Of a stretch of 64,000 nucleotides of DNA, positions 54,627 through 63,727 are shown piece by piece; position 1 is the first letter of the stretch; each line of letters opens with the position of its first letter. Made by a program: the position numbers and the translations under genes. Source of the DNA: Alistipes communis. Lineage in GTDB: Bacteria > Bacteroidota > Bacteroidia > Bacteroidales > Rikenellaceae. A model generated the notes under the pieces. It was not told where the DNA came from. It ran no database searches and saw nothing but the letters and a program-made list of their open reading frames with translations. Location: assembly GCF_006542665.1 (NCBI RefSeq), contig NZ_AP019735.1, positions 1,488,001 to 1,552,000 of the forward strand, written 5' to 3'.

Positions 54627-55895
54627 TCAGTCCACCTTGATGTCGGTATTGACGTTCCTGTGTCCGGCGAGTGCGTAGTAGAGGATGTAGAGCACACCGG
54701 CGAAGACCACCCAGAAGGACATCATGTAACCTGCGTGGTCGGCCACCAGACCCTGGATCAGGGGCAGGATGCCGCCGCCGCAGACCATCACCATGAAGAT
54801 GCCCGAAGCGGCCGAGGTGTATTTGCCGAGTCCCTCGACGGCCAGATTGAAGATGCCGCCCCACATCACCGAGGTGCACAGGCCGCAGAGGACGAGCAGC
54901 ATGATGCTGACCGGAACCTGCGCCATGCCGAACGAAATGTCGCTCTGGAAGACGGGCATGCTCACCACTGCGCTTACGGGGCAGAGCATGGCGCAGACGA
55001 CCAGCAGGCAGGCTGCCGACGCAACGGTCGAAAGCATCGCCTTGGGCGAGACCTTGGCGCCGAGCAGACCGCCCGCGAAGCGGCCGATGAGCATCAGGAA
55101 CCAGTAAGTGCCGACGACCGAACCGGCCACGGTGGTGTCGATCCCGAGGTCGGTAGTCATGAAGAGGTTGGCGAAGTTGGGAATACCCACCTCGACGCCG
55201 ACATAGACGAAGATCGCTACCGTGCCCAGGACGAAGTGGCGGAACGACAGCGCGCTGTGCTCGTTCTTCTCGGCGGACTTTTCGTTCGTCAGGGCGAACG
55301 GTTCGGGAATCTCCATCACGAGCATCACGACGAAGGCCAGCGCGAAGATGCCCATGGCGATGAACAGGGCGGGTGCGGCGTTGCTGATCGTGGCCTGTGC
55401 GGCGTTCCCCATGAGATAACCTACCAGCACCGGAACGATCGTGGCGGCCAGCGAGTTGAGCGAACCGCCGAACTGCACGAGCTGGTTGCCGCGGTTGCCG
55501 CCGCCGCCCAGCGTATTGAGCATGGGGTTGACCACCGTATTGAGCATACACATCGAGAAACCCGAAACGAAGGCGCCGATCAGATAGACGCTGAAACTGG
55601 ACATCAGACCCGAAAGATAAGAGATGCCGACGCCGATGAAGCCTACGGCCACGGCAGCGAGCGCCGTCTTCTTGTAGCCGATGCGCTGGAGCATCAGGCC
55701 CGCCGGCAGACCCATGAAGGCGTAGGCGATGAAATTGGCCGCGTTGCCGAGCTGCGACATGAAGTTCGACGCGCCGAACTGGTTCTTGACGATGATTCCC
55801 ATCGGGTTTTGGAGCCCCGTCACGAAGGAGATCATCGCAAAGAGCGCGAACATCATCGCAATGGGCAGAACGTAGTTTTTTTTCTGTGTTTCCAT
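54627..55895 (-). CDS. MFS sugar transporter (FucP/GluP-like)
   Basis: 422 residues from METQKKNYVLPIAMMFALFA, twelve membrane helices. The N-terminal half carries NPMGIIVKNQFG and GYKKTALAA, as in fucose or glucose/galactose:proton symporters of Bacteroidota. A charged middle loop is at about 215-240 (NEKSAEKNEHS). The open frame continues far upstream of 55895, but that part is antisense to the polyprenyl synthase reading. Substrate is probably a neutral hexose; not decided. Confidence 0.87.
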   Translation of the reverse strand: METQKKNYVLPIAMMFALFAMISFVTGLQNPMGIIVKNQFGASNFMSQLGNAANFIAYAFMGLPAGLMLQRIGYKKTALAAVAVGFIGVGISYLSGLMSSFSVYLIGAFVSGFSMCMLNTVVNPMLNTLGGGGNRGNQLVQFGGSLNSLAATIVPVLVGYLMGNAAQATISNAAPALFIAMGIFALAFVVMLVMEIPEPFALTNEKSAEKNEHSALSFRHFVLGTVAIFVYVGVEVGIPNFANLFMTTDLGIDTTVAGSVVGTYWFLMLIGRFAGGLLGAKVSPKAMLSTVASAACLLVVCAMLCPVSAVVSMPVFQSDISFGMAQVPVSIMLLVLCGLCTSVMWGGIFNLAVEGLGKYTSAASGIFMVMVCGGGILPLIQGLVADHAGYMMSFWVVFAGVLYILYYALAGHRNVNTDIKVD

Positions 55896-55921
55896 AAAGT
55901 ATTTCAGATTGGTTTTCTCCG

Positions 55922-56911
55922 TTATCGGTTGCGTTCGGCCACGTAGGCGCACAAGTTGACCAGGGCCGAGCGGATCGGACCGTCGGGCCATTCGGCCAGC
56001 AGCGCGGTCGCCCGTTGCAGGTAGCTCTGCATCACTTTCGACGCCTCCTGTAAGCCTCCCTGCTCCTCGACGGCCTGTTGCAGGGCGTCGACCGCCGCTT
56101 CGTCCTCGCGGCAGCGTGCCAGCAGGGCGAGCAGCTCGTCGCGCCGCGCCGCGTCGGCACGGTCGAGCAGCAGCAGCAGCGGCAGCGTGATCTTGTGTTC
56201 GCGCAGGTCGTTGTTCGACGGCTTGCCCGTCTCGGCGCCGCGCGTGAAGTCGAGGATGTCGTCCTGGATCTGGAACGCCATGCCCAGCGCGTCGCCGAAG
56301 CGGCGCATCCGGGCGACCTGTTCGCGGTTCGCGCCGGCCGAGAGCGCCCCCACGCCGGCGCTGATGCCCAGCAGGCTGGCCGTTTTCTTGTAGATGATCT
56401 CCAGGTAGGCGTCGCGCGTGATCTCCATGCGCTCGGCGCGGTCGCTTTGCAGCAGCTCGCCTTCGCAGAGCGTGGCGATCGAGGCGATGACGTAGGAGAC
56501 CAGGTCGTACTGCCCGCTGCGCATCCCGAGCTCCATGTTGCGCGCCAGCAGATAGTCGCCCAGCACCACGGCGTTGCGCGACTGCCATTTGGCGTTGGCC
56601 GATGCGCGGCCGCGGCGGGTGTCCGCTTCGTCGATCACGTCGTCGTGAATGAGCGAGGCGGTGTGGATGATCTCGACGAGCATCGCCGCCAGATAGGTGC
56701 GCTGCCCGATGCCGCGCCCGCCGGCGGGCGCGTTCAACGCCGCCGAAAGCAGTACCAGCAGCGGCCGTACGCCTTTGCCGCGCGAGGAGAGGATGTAGTC
56801 GACCATGCCCGAAAGCAATTCGTTCTCCACCTTGAAATTCCGGCGGACGAACGCATCGAACTCTTCCAGTTCCTGCGCGACGGGGCCGCGTATCGCATCG
56901 AGTGTAACCAT
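55922..56911 (-). CDS. ispB: Polyprenyl (octaprenyl-type) diphosphate synthase
   Basis: 329 residues from the ATG at 56911; the upstream part of the frame runs through the promoter and repeat and is rejected. The first aspartate-rich motif DDVIDEAD is at 90-97, the second QDDILD at 216-221, with RGKGVRPLL and KTASLLGISA between and before them. It makes the long side chain of menaquinone, which links it to mqnE in this window. It lies 26 bp upstream of the MFS gene on the same strand. Confidence 0.92.
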   Translation of the reverse strand: MVTLDAIRGPVAQELEEFDAFVRRNFKVENELLSGMVDYILSSRGKGVRPLLVLLSAALNAPAGGRGIGQRTYLAAMLVEIIHTASLIHDDVIDEADTRRGRASANAKWQSRNAVVLGDYLLARNMELGMRSGQYDLVSYVIASIATLCEGELLQSDRAERMEITRDAYLEIIYKKTASLLGISAGVGALSAGANREQVARMRRFGDALGMAFQIQDDILDFTRGAETGKPSNNDLREHKITLPLLLLLDRADAARRDELLALLARCREDEAAVDALQQAVEEQGGLQEASKVMQSYLQRATALLAEWPDGPIRSALVNLCAYVAERNR

Positions 56912-56934
56912 AGCTCGGGTGACGTTTTGTAGGA

Positions 56935-56942
56935 CAAAGATA
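56935..56942 (-). promoter_or_regulatory. TATCTTTG -7 element of the polyprenyl synthase gene
   Basis: Minus strand, 23 bp upstream of the ATG at 56911, back to back with the repeat-borne promoters of the YfhO-like gene. Confidence 0.62.
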
Positions 56943-56994
56943 GGAATAAGCGCGAGCAAATGCAAATTTATTTGCATGGCCTTCGGCTTATTCG

Positions 56995-57076
56995 TATCTT
57001 TGGCTTCGCCTTAGGTACTCCGTCTCGGCATAATCAAGTTGCCGCTTGCTTCTGCGCTCGACTTTTCGTACCTTTG
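56995..57076 (+). repeat. Intergenic 75-bp repeat with promoter motifs, locus 4
   Basis: TATCTTTG (56995-57002), GGCTTCGCCTTAGGTACT, CTCGGCATAATCAAG, CTGCGCTCGACTTTTCG and TACCTTTG (57069-57076). The last is the likely promoter of the gene starting at 57098. A TGCAAATTTATTTGCA palindrome lies just upstream. Confidence 0.78.
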
Positions 57077-57097
57077 AACCGACGAACAATCGCTGCT

Positions 57098-59584
57098 ATG
57101 ACCACTCTATTCAGAAAATTCTTGCCGGCGGCCGTGGCCGTACTCCTTTTCTTCACGTTGGCGGCCCTCTATTTCGCGCCCCAGTTCGGCGGCGACGTGC
57201 TGCCGCAACACGATGTGCGTCAGTACGAAGGGGCGAGCCGCGAGATCCATCGGACGCGCGAGGCCTACGGCGAAGACCCGCAGTGGATCGGTTCGATGTT
57301 CGGCGGTATGCCCGCCTATCTGGTCGACGTGCGCTATCCCGCACAACTGGTCAAGGATGCGGCCGTACCGCTGACGCGGGCCGTGCCGATCCCCGCCGGA
57401 CTCATCTTTTTTGCCATGTGCGCCTTCTGGGTGATGCTCCGCATGATGAAGATCGATCCGTGGGTGGGAATCGTGCCGTCGCTGGCCTACGGCCTTTCGA
57501 CCTATTTCCTGCTCATCATCGGGGCGGGGCACCTGACCAAGATGTGGGCGCTGGTCTATGCGCCGCCGATGATGGGCGGCATCTGGATGACGCTGCGCGG
57601 AGGGCGTCCGGGGTGGGGCGGAGCGCTCACGGCGCTCTTCGCTTCGCTCGAAATCGGCGCCAACCATCCGCAGATCACCTACTATTTCCTGCTGGCGGCC
57701 GCCTTGTTCTGGCTCAGCGAAGGCATCGTCGCCTTGCGGGAGAAACTCTTGAAACCCTTCGCCAAACGTACGGCGGTGCTGGCGGCCGCAGGGCTGCTGG
57801 CGCTCGGTTCGAACTTCGCACCGCTGTGGTACACCGCCCAGCACGCGAAGGATACCACGCGCAGCGGTTCGGAATTGGCGGCCGGGGATGCCGGGAGCGG
57901 CGGGCTGGATCTGGCCTATGCGACGGCGTGGAGCTACGGCCGTGCCGAGAGCTGGAACCTGCTGATCCCCGATTTCATGGGCAGCGACTCGGCCCGCGCC
58001 TTCTCGGAGGACGGCCCCGTCGCCGCGGCGCTGACGCCCTACGGCATGGCGCAGGCGGCGCAGCAGCTCCCCGCCTACTGGGGCGAACAGCCCTACACCG
58101 GCGGGCCCACCTATCTGGGCGCCGCGGCGCTCTTCCTGGCGTTGCTGGGGGTGCTGCTCGTCGGCGGCCGCGACCGCTGGTGGATCGTGGCGGCGAGCCT
58201 CGTCATGCTGCTGCTGGCGTGGGGGCATCACTTCATGGGATTGACCGAACTGGCCTATAAATACCTTCCCGGCTACAACAAGTTCCGCACGGTCTCGATG
58301 GCCCTCGTGGTCGTGCAGTGGACGGTGCCGCTGCTGGCGGCGCTGGCGCTCCAGCGGCTCTGGTGCGCGGAGCTTCCGGCTGCGCGGCTGCGCCGTGCGC
58401 TGGCGTGGGCCGCGGGCGTCACGGGCGGGCTGTGCCTGCTCTTCGCCGTAGTGGGCGGCCAGCTCTTCGATTTCGGCCGCGAGGCCGCCGTGGAGCAGAT
58501 GACCGCGCAGTTCAACCGTATTTTGCAGGCCAACGGCGCCGACGATCTGCTGCGACAGGGACTCGACGCGACGATCGGCGAGGAGGTCGGTGCGGCGATG
58601 GCCGACGAGCGGGCCGCGATGATGACGGCCGACGCCTGGCGGTCGCTGCTCTTCGTGCTCCTCACGGCGGCCGCCGTGGGGCTGATGATCGTGCGTCCGG
58701 CGTGGCGCGGTGCGGCCGTCGCGCTTGCGGGCGTGCTAGTCGCGGCCGATCTGTGGGGTGTCGACGTGCGCTACCTGTCGTCGGACGACTTCGTGTCGCC
58801 GCGCCGGCAGCAGTGGACGCCGAGCGGGGCCGACAAGCTGATTCTCGGCGACACGACGCCCGGCTTCCGTGTGCTGAACCTCACGGTCAGCCCCTTCAAC
58901 GACGCCACGACGAGCTACTACCACCGTTCGGTGGGCGGCTACCACGGCGCGAAGATGTCGCGTTATCAGGACGTGATCGACCGCTACCTCTCGTCGAACG
59001 ACGAAGCGGTGCTCGACATGCTCAATACCCGTTACCTCATCCTGCCGGGCGCCGACGGGCGGCCCGAAGCGCATCTGCGCGCGACGGCGCAGGGTGCGGC
59101 GTGGCTGGTGCGCGACGTCGTGACGGCCTCGACGCCGCAGCAGGAGCTGGCGGCGCTGGCGACGGCCGACCTGCGCCGTCAGGCGGTGGTCAACCCCGCC
59201 GACTATGCCCGCATGACGGGTGCCCGCGAAGGGGCGCTTCCGGCGGTCGATACGCTCGGCGGTACGATCCGGCTCACGGAATACCGCCCCAACTATCTGA
59301 AATACGAATACGCCTCCGCGGCGCCCGCCACGGCGGTCTTCTCCGAGATCTTCTACGACAAGGGCTGGACGGCCTGGGTGGACGGCGTCGAGACACCCTA
59401 TTTCCGTGCCGATTACCTGCTGCGCGCCCTGGAACTTCCGGCCGGCGATCATACGGTCGAGTGGCGGTTCCGTGCGCCGCACTGGGGAGCGGTCGAGGGG
59501 GTGACGGGGCTTTGCTCGGCGGCGATCCTGCTCCTGATCGCCGGACTGGCCGCTGCGGAGTGGTATAAACGAAAAAAGCGATGA
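57098..59584 (+). CDS. YfhO-like large membrane protein
   Basis: 828 residues from the ATG at 57098, with about a dozen membrane helices. An exported loop after the first helix (DVLPQHDVRQYEGASREIHR, GSMFGGMPAY) is the signature of the YfhO/DUF6311 group, relatives of GT-C glycosyltransferases. The last 250 residues are extracytoplasmic and beta-rich (NTRYLILPGADGRPEAHLRA). Role unknown; lipid- or polymer-linked sugar transfer is likely. It overlaps ftsX by ATGA. Confidence 0.82.
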   Translation: MTTLFRKFLPAAVAVLLFFTLAALYFAPQFGGDVLPQHDVRQYEGASREIHRTREAYGEDPQWIGSMFGGMPAYLVDVRYPAQLVKDAAVPLTRAVPIPAGLIFFAMCAFWVMLRMMKIDPWVGIVPSLAYGLSTYFLLIIGAGHLTKMWALVYAPPMMGGIWMTLRGGRPGWGGALTALFASLEIGANHPQITYYFLLAAALFWLSEGIVALREKLLKPFAKRTAVLAAAGLLALGSNFAPLWYTAQHAKDTTRSGSELAAGDAGSGGLDLAYATAWSYGRAESWNLLIPDFMGSDSARAFSEDGPVAAALTPYGMAQAAQQLPAYWGEQPYTGGPTYLGAAALFLALLGVLLVGGRDRWWIVAASLVMLLLAWGHHFMGLTELAYKYLPGYNKFRTVSMALVVVQWTVPLLAALALQRLWCAELPAARLRRALAWAAGVTGGLCLLFAVVGGQLFDFGREAAVEQMTAQFNRILQANGADDLLRQGLDATIGEEVGAAMADERAAMMTADAWRSLLFVLLTAAAVGLMIVRPAWRGAAVALAGVLVAADLWGVDVRYLSSDDFVSPRRQQWTPSGADKLILGDTTPGFRVLNLTVSPFNDATTSYYHRSVGGYHGAKMSRYQDVIDRYLSSNDEAVLDMLNTRYLILPGADGRPEAHLRATAQGAAWLVRDVVTASTPQQELAALATADLRRQAVVNPADYARMTGAREGALPAVDTLGGTIRLTEYRPNYLKYEYASAAPATAVFSEIFYDKGWTAWVDGVETPYFRADYLLRALELPAGDHTVEWRFRAPHWGAVEGVTGLCSAAILLLIAGLAAAEWYKRKKR

Positions 59585-60462
59585 AAGACAACAAGCGACT
59601 CAAACGGCGCGTGCGCAACTCCTACATCGTCTCGACGGTGAGCATGGCGCTGGTGCTGTTCCTGCTCGGTTCGGTGGGGTATCTGATGACGGCCGCGCTG
59701 CGTGTGGCGCGGACGCTTCAAGAGAGCGTGACGGTGACCGTCGAACTGGCGGACGGGGTGGATTCGCTGCGGCGCGGCGAGATCGAACGCCGCCTGCGCG
59801 GCGACGAGATGGTGCGCGACATCGAATTCGTCTCGAAGCAGACGAAGATCGGCGACGCGGAGTTCCGCCACATGTTCGAAAACGAGATCGAGGAGGTGCT
59901 CGGCGAAAACCCGCTCAACGACAGTTTCGAGGTGCACCTCTCGGCCGAGTCGGCCGACTCGGTGCGGCTCGACGCCTTCATGGCCAAGGCCGGCGGGATG
60001 CGGGGCGTGGAGCGTGCGACCTGCCCGCTGCCGATGATCCGGCGGATGCACGCCACGGTGAACAAGATCCAGCTGGTGCTGGCGGTCTTCGCTGCGGCGT
60101 TGCTGGCCATTTCGCTGATTCTGCTGAGCAATACGATCCGGCTTTCGATCTACTCGAAGCGTTACCTCATCAATACGATGAAGCTGGTCGGCGCGACCAA
60201 GTGGTTCATCATGCGGCCCTTTCTGGCCAGCAGCGTCTGGCAGGGGCTGGCGGCAGGGGCCGGCGCTTCGGCGCTGTTCGGCGTAGCGCTCTACGGGTTG
60301 AGCGCGGCCCTGCCCGAACTGACGACGCTCGCGGCGATGACCAAGGCGATGATCATCGTGGGGAGTATGATGGCCGGCGGCGTGGCGCTCGCGCTGCTTT
60401 TTACGGCCGTATCGGTCAACCGGTTCGTCGACATGAGATCGGACAAGATACACTTGTATTGA
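59581..60462 (+). CDS. ftsX: Cell-division protein FtsX
   Basis: 293 residues: a membrane helix at about 20-42, an extracytoplasmic domain (about 45-155), and three C-terminal helices with IRLSIYSKRYLINTMKLVGA, the conserved coupling segment. With FtsE it forms an ABC-type complex that controls peptidoglycan hydrolases at the septum. It opens a chain of core genes that continues to queA. Confidence 0.92.
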   Translation: MKDNKRLKRRVRNSYIVSTVSMALVLFLLGSVGYLMTAALRVARTLQESVTVTVELADGVDSLRRGEIERRLRGDEMVRDIEFVSKQTKIGDAEFRHMFENEIEEVLGENPLNDSFEVHLSAESADSVRLDAFMAKAGGMRGVERATCPLPMIRRMHATVNKIQLVLAVFAAALLAISLILLSNTIRLSIYSKRYLINTMKLVGATKWFIMRPFLASSVWQGLAAGAGASALFGVALYGLSAALPELTTLAAMTKAMIIVGSMMAGGVALALLFTAVSVNRFVDMRSDKIHLY

Positions 60463-60695
60463 GGGGTCGGACGTTTGAGCAGAAATGGGTTCGGTATCCG
60501 GTTTCGTACGGGCGTAGTCACGGCCCGCGACCGTGTTTCCGGATTTTACCCTCTCCTGAATTTCCTCCTCGGAGGGGACTTCGGGGAGTTCGTTCCGCAG
60601 GTCTGCCCCTTCGGCTGCGGTCGGCCGGCGGGAACAAGGACCGTTTTGTCGGGCTGCCGCCCGTGTAGAGGAAATTGATAAACAGACGATACGCA

Positions 60696-60944
60696 ATGAA
60701 AAAATTCAATGAAATCGGCGATCCCAACGACGCCAAGATGCCGCTCTCGGCGAAAAATTACGTGCTGCTGCTCGTCGGGGCGGCGGTCATTCTGCTGGGG
60801 ATGATCCTCATGTCGGGCGGCGGCAGCGACTCGCCCGACGAGTTCAACTACGCCATGTTTTCGTGGCGGCGCATCACGCTGGCGCCGATTCTGGTCATCG
60901 GCGGTTTCGCATTCGAAATTTACGCCATCCTCAAACGCTGGTAG
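60696..60944 (+). CDS. DUF3098 small membrane protein
   Basis: 82 residues from the ATG at 60696, with two membrane helices (about 22-40 and 56-76; MPLSAKNYVLLLVGAAVILL). DUF3098 is found in Bacteroidota nearly always between ftsX and uppP, as here. Function unknown. The preceding 233-bp gap holds no other gene that I can see. Confidence 0.85.
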   Translation: MKKFNEIGDPNDAKMPLSAKNYVLLLVGAAVILLGMILMSGGGSDSPDEFNYAMFSWRRITLAPILVIGGFAFEIYAILKRW

Positions 60945-60947
60945 AAG

Positions 60948-61742
60948 ATGGATACGATAGAGGCCATTATCCTGGGCATCGTGCAGGGGCTTACCGAGTT
61001 CCTGCCCGTGTCGAGCAGCGGGCACCTGCAAATCGCCAAGGCGCTCATGGGGGTAGAGATCGAACAGAACCTGCTCTTCGACGTGACATTGCACGCCGCT
61101 ACGGTACTCAGCACGATCGTCGTGCTGTGGAGCGAGGTGGCGCGCCTGTTGCGGGGGCTCTTCTCGCGGCGGTTCAACGAGGAGCAGGCCTACGTGCTGA
61201 AACTCCTGCTGTCGATGATTCCGATCGGGATCGTCGGCTTCACGCTCAAAGACCGGCTCGACGCCCTTTTGGAGTCGCCGGCGATCCTGCTCGTGGTGGG
61301 GTGTATGCTGCTGGTGACGGCGGCGCTGCTCGCTTTCGCCTACTACGCCAAGCCCCGGCAGAAGGCGCAGCTCTCCTACCGCGACGCCTTCCTGATCGGT
61401 GTGGCGCAGGCCGTGGCGGCGCTGCCCGGCCTGTCGCGTTCGGGATCGACGATCGCTACGGGGCTGCTGCTGGGCAACCGCAAGCAGACGGTGGCGCAGT
61501 TCTCCTTCCTGATGGTGCTGGCTCCGATCCTGGGCGAAACCTTCCTGGAATTGATGAAGGGCAACCTCGGCGCGCAGGCGATCGGCTCGGCGCCGCTGGC
61601 GGCCGGTTTCGTCGCGGCCTTCGTCGTGGGGTGTCTGGCCTGCAAGTTCATGATCGAGATCGTCAAACGCGGCAAACTCGTCTGGTTCGCGCTTTACTGC
61701 GCGGCGGCGGGTACGGTGTCGATCCTCTCCTATGTGCTGTAA
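60948..61742 (+). CDS. uppP: Undecaprenyl-diphosphatase UppP (BacA)
   Basis: 264 residues, about eight membrane helices. EFLPVSSSGHL (17-27) and PGLSRSGSTIATGLLLG (about 157-173) are the two catalytic signatures. It recycles the lipid carrier of cell-wall and polysaccharide synthesis; excess gives bacitracin resistance in other bacteria. It is 3 bp after DUF3098. Confidence 0.96.
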   Translation: MDTIEAIILGIVQGLTEFLPVSSSGHLQIAKALMGVEIEQNLLFDVTLHAATVLSTIVVLWSEVARLLRGLFSRRFNEEQAYVLKLLLSMIPIGIVGFTLKDRLDALLESPAILLVVGCMLLVTAALLAFAYYAKPRQKAQLSYRDAFLIGVAQAVAALPGLSRSGSTIATGLLLGNRKQTVAQFSFLMVLAPILGETFLELMKGNLGAQAIGSAPLAAGFVAAFVVGCLACKFMIEIVKRGKLVWFALYCAAAGTVSILSYVL

Positions 61743-61746
61743 GGCG

Positions 61747-62451
61747 ATGGAAAGTACCGATTTGCAGCGGGTGAACTTCGAGGAGGGCTATGTCGCCGTG
61801 ATCGACAAGCCCTACCGTTGGAGTTCGACCGACGTGGTGCGCAAGGTGAAGTTCGAGTTGCGCAAGGCGGGTTACCGCAGGATCAAGGTCGGCCATGCCG
61901 GTACGCTCGACCCGCTGGCCACGGGAGTTCTGCTGGTCTGCATCGGACGGGCGACCAAGCGGGTCGACGCCTTGCAGGCCGAGCGGAAGGAGTACATAGC
62001 CGGCGTGCGGCTGGGTGCCACGACCCCCAGCTTCGACCGCGAACACACGGTCGACCGGACCTTCCCGACGGACCACATCACGCGACCGGAGGTCGAACGG
62101 GCGCTCGCCTCGCTCGTGGGCGAGCGGTTGCAGACGCCGCCGCTCTATTCGGCCAAGAAGATCGAGGGAACGCGCGCCTACGAGTTCGCCCGTGCCGGCG
62201 AGCAGGTCAAGATGCGGCAGTCGCTCGTCACGATCTACGACATCGAGCTGCTAGAATGCCGTCTGCCGGAGCTGACGATCCGCGTGCGCTGTTCGAAGGG
62301 AACCTATATCCGCTCGCTTGCGCGCGAGATCGGCGAAGCGCTGTCGAGCGGCGCCTATCTCACCTCGCTGCGTCGCACGCGCAGCGGTACGCACGACGTC
62401 GAAGCGGCATGGCAATTGGATGATTTTCTGAAAAAGTTGAGGGGAGAGTGA
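61747..62451 (+). CDS. truB: tRNA pseudouridine-55 synthase TruB
   Basis: 234 residues from the ATG at 61747; an earlier in-frame start at 61732 would overlap uppP. KVGHAGTLDPLATGVLL holds the catalytic Asp 55. KEYIAGVRLGATTPSFD, PPLYSAKKIEGTRAYEFARA and CSKGTYIRSLARE are the other signatures. It makes psi-55 in the T loop of most tRNAs. Confidence 0.95.
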   Translation: MESTDLQRVNFEEGYVAVIDKPYRWSSTDVVRKVKFELRKAGYRRIKVGHAGTLDPLATGVLLVCIGRATKRVDALQAERKEYIAGVRLGATTPSFDREHTVDRTFPTDHITRPEVERALASLVGERLQTPPLYSAKKIEGTRAYEFARAGEQVKMRQSLVTIYDIELLECRLPELTIRVRCSKGTYIRSLAREIGEALSSGAYLTSLRRTRSGTHDVEAAWQLDDFLKKLRGE

Positions 62452-62595
62452 AACAAAATAGTTTTTCCGACGTATATACCTTGATTGTTTTGTGTTTTCT
62501 GCGATAGAGAAACAGATCCGGCCGGTGCGGGCGCAAGACCGCTTTCGAACTGTGCCGGGCGTGGAAAACGAAGGGTCAAATTCAACTTTCCGACA

Positions 62596-63645
62596 ATGAA
62601 ATTATCACAGTACGGGTACGAGTTCAAGCCGGAGATGCTGGCCAAGTACCCTGCCGAGAACCGCGACGAGGCGCGTCTGATGGTGGTGAACCGTGCCAAG
62701 GGCACGATCGAGCATCGTATTTTCAAGGATATCATCGACTATTTCGACGAGGGCGACCTGTTCGTCTTCAACGACACGAAGGTCTTTCCGGCCCGTTTGT
62801 ACGGCAACAAGGAGAAGACCGGCGCCGAGATCGAAATCTTCCTGCTGCGCGAGTTGAACCGCGAACTGCGTCTGTGGGACGTGCTGGTCGATCCGGCGCG
62901 CAAGATCCGTATCGGCAACAAGCTCTATTTCGGCGATGACGACCTGATGGTGGCCGAGGTGATCGACAACACCACTTCGCGCGGCCGCACGCTGCGCTTC
63001 CTGTTCGACGGCGATTACGACGAATTCAAGACGGCGCTCTTCAAACTGGGCGAGACGCCCCTTCCGCGCTGGGTGCGCGAGAAGGTCGAACCGGAGGACA
63101 GCGAACGCTACCAGACGATCTTCGCCGCGAAGGAGGGGGCCGTGGTGGCTCCCACGGCGGGGATGCACTTCTCGAAACACCTGATGAAGCGCATGGAGAT
63201 CCGCGGTGTCGAACGCGCTTTCCTGACGCTTCACGCCGGTCTGGGGAATTTCCGCACGGTGGACGTCGAGGATCTGTCGAAGCACAAGATGGACTCCGAA
63301 CAGTACATCGTCGACGATGCGACGGCCGCCTCCGTCAACCGCGCCAAACGGAACGGCCGCAAGGTCGTTTCGATCGGGACGACGGTCATGCGGACGCTCG
63401 AAACGGTCGTTTCGACCAACGGTACGATCAATGCGGGGGAGGGCTGGACCAACAAGTTCATCTTCTCGCCCTACGAGTTCACGGTGGCCGACGCGATGGT
63501 CTCCAACTTTCACCTGCCCTATTCGACGCAGCTGATGATGGTGGCCGCTTTCGGCGGATACGACTGCGTGATGAACGCCTACAAGATCGCGCGCGAGGAG
63601 GGTTACCGCTTCGGCACCTACGGCGACGCGATGCTGCTCCTTTGA
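62596..63645 (+). CDS. queA: S-adenosylmethionine:tRNA ribosyltransferase-isomerase QueA
   Basis: 349 residues from the ATG at 62596. It builds epoxyqueuosine on preQ1-tRNA, the step after Tgt. Signatures: RLMVVNR, FVFNDTKVFPARLYG, APTAGMHFS, LTLHAGLGNFRTV, EGWTNKFIFSPYEF and LPYSTQLMMVAAFGG. The protein is complete. No queG is in the window. Confidence 0.95.
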   Translation: MKLSQYGYEFKPEMLAKYPAENRDEARLMVVNRAKGTIEHRIFKDIIDYFDEGDLFVFNDTKVFPARLYGNKEKTGAEIEIFLLRELNRELRLWDVLVDPARKIRIGNKLYFGDDDLMVAEVIDNTTSRGRTLRFLFDGDYDEFKTALFKLGETPLPRWVREKVEPEDSERYQTIFAAKEGAVVAPTAGMHFSKHLMKRMEIRGVERAFLTLHAGLGNFRTVDVEDLSKHKMDSEQYIVDDATAASVNRAKRNGRKVVSIGTTVMRTLETVVSTNGTINAGEGWTNKFIFSPYEFTVADAMVSNFHLPYSTQLMMVAAFGGYDCVMNAYKIAREEGYRFGTYGDAMLLL

Positions 63646-63698
63646 GGCTGCGGGAGTGCGGATTTCCGGCCCTGCGCGGTTTTTCGGAAAATTTTCAC

Positions 63699-63706
63699 TA
63701 CCTTTG
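63699..63706 (+). promoter_or_regulatory. TACCTTTG -7 element of the glycogen-synthase-like gene
   Basis: Lies 22 bp before the ATG at 63728. Confidence 0.65.
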
Positions 63707-63727
63707 TAAAATAAACTCACATTGGCG

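Noticed and set aside
56912..57097. N-terminal extensions of the polyprenyl synthase and the YfhO-like protein
   Set aside because: Both extensions are translations of the promoter-bearing repeat; the promoters lie inside them.
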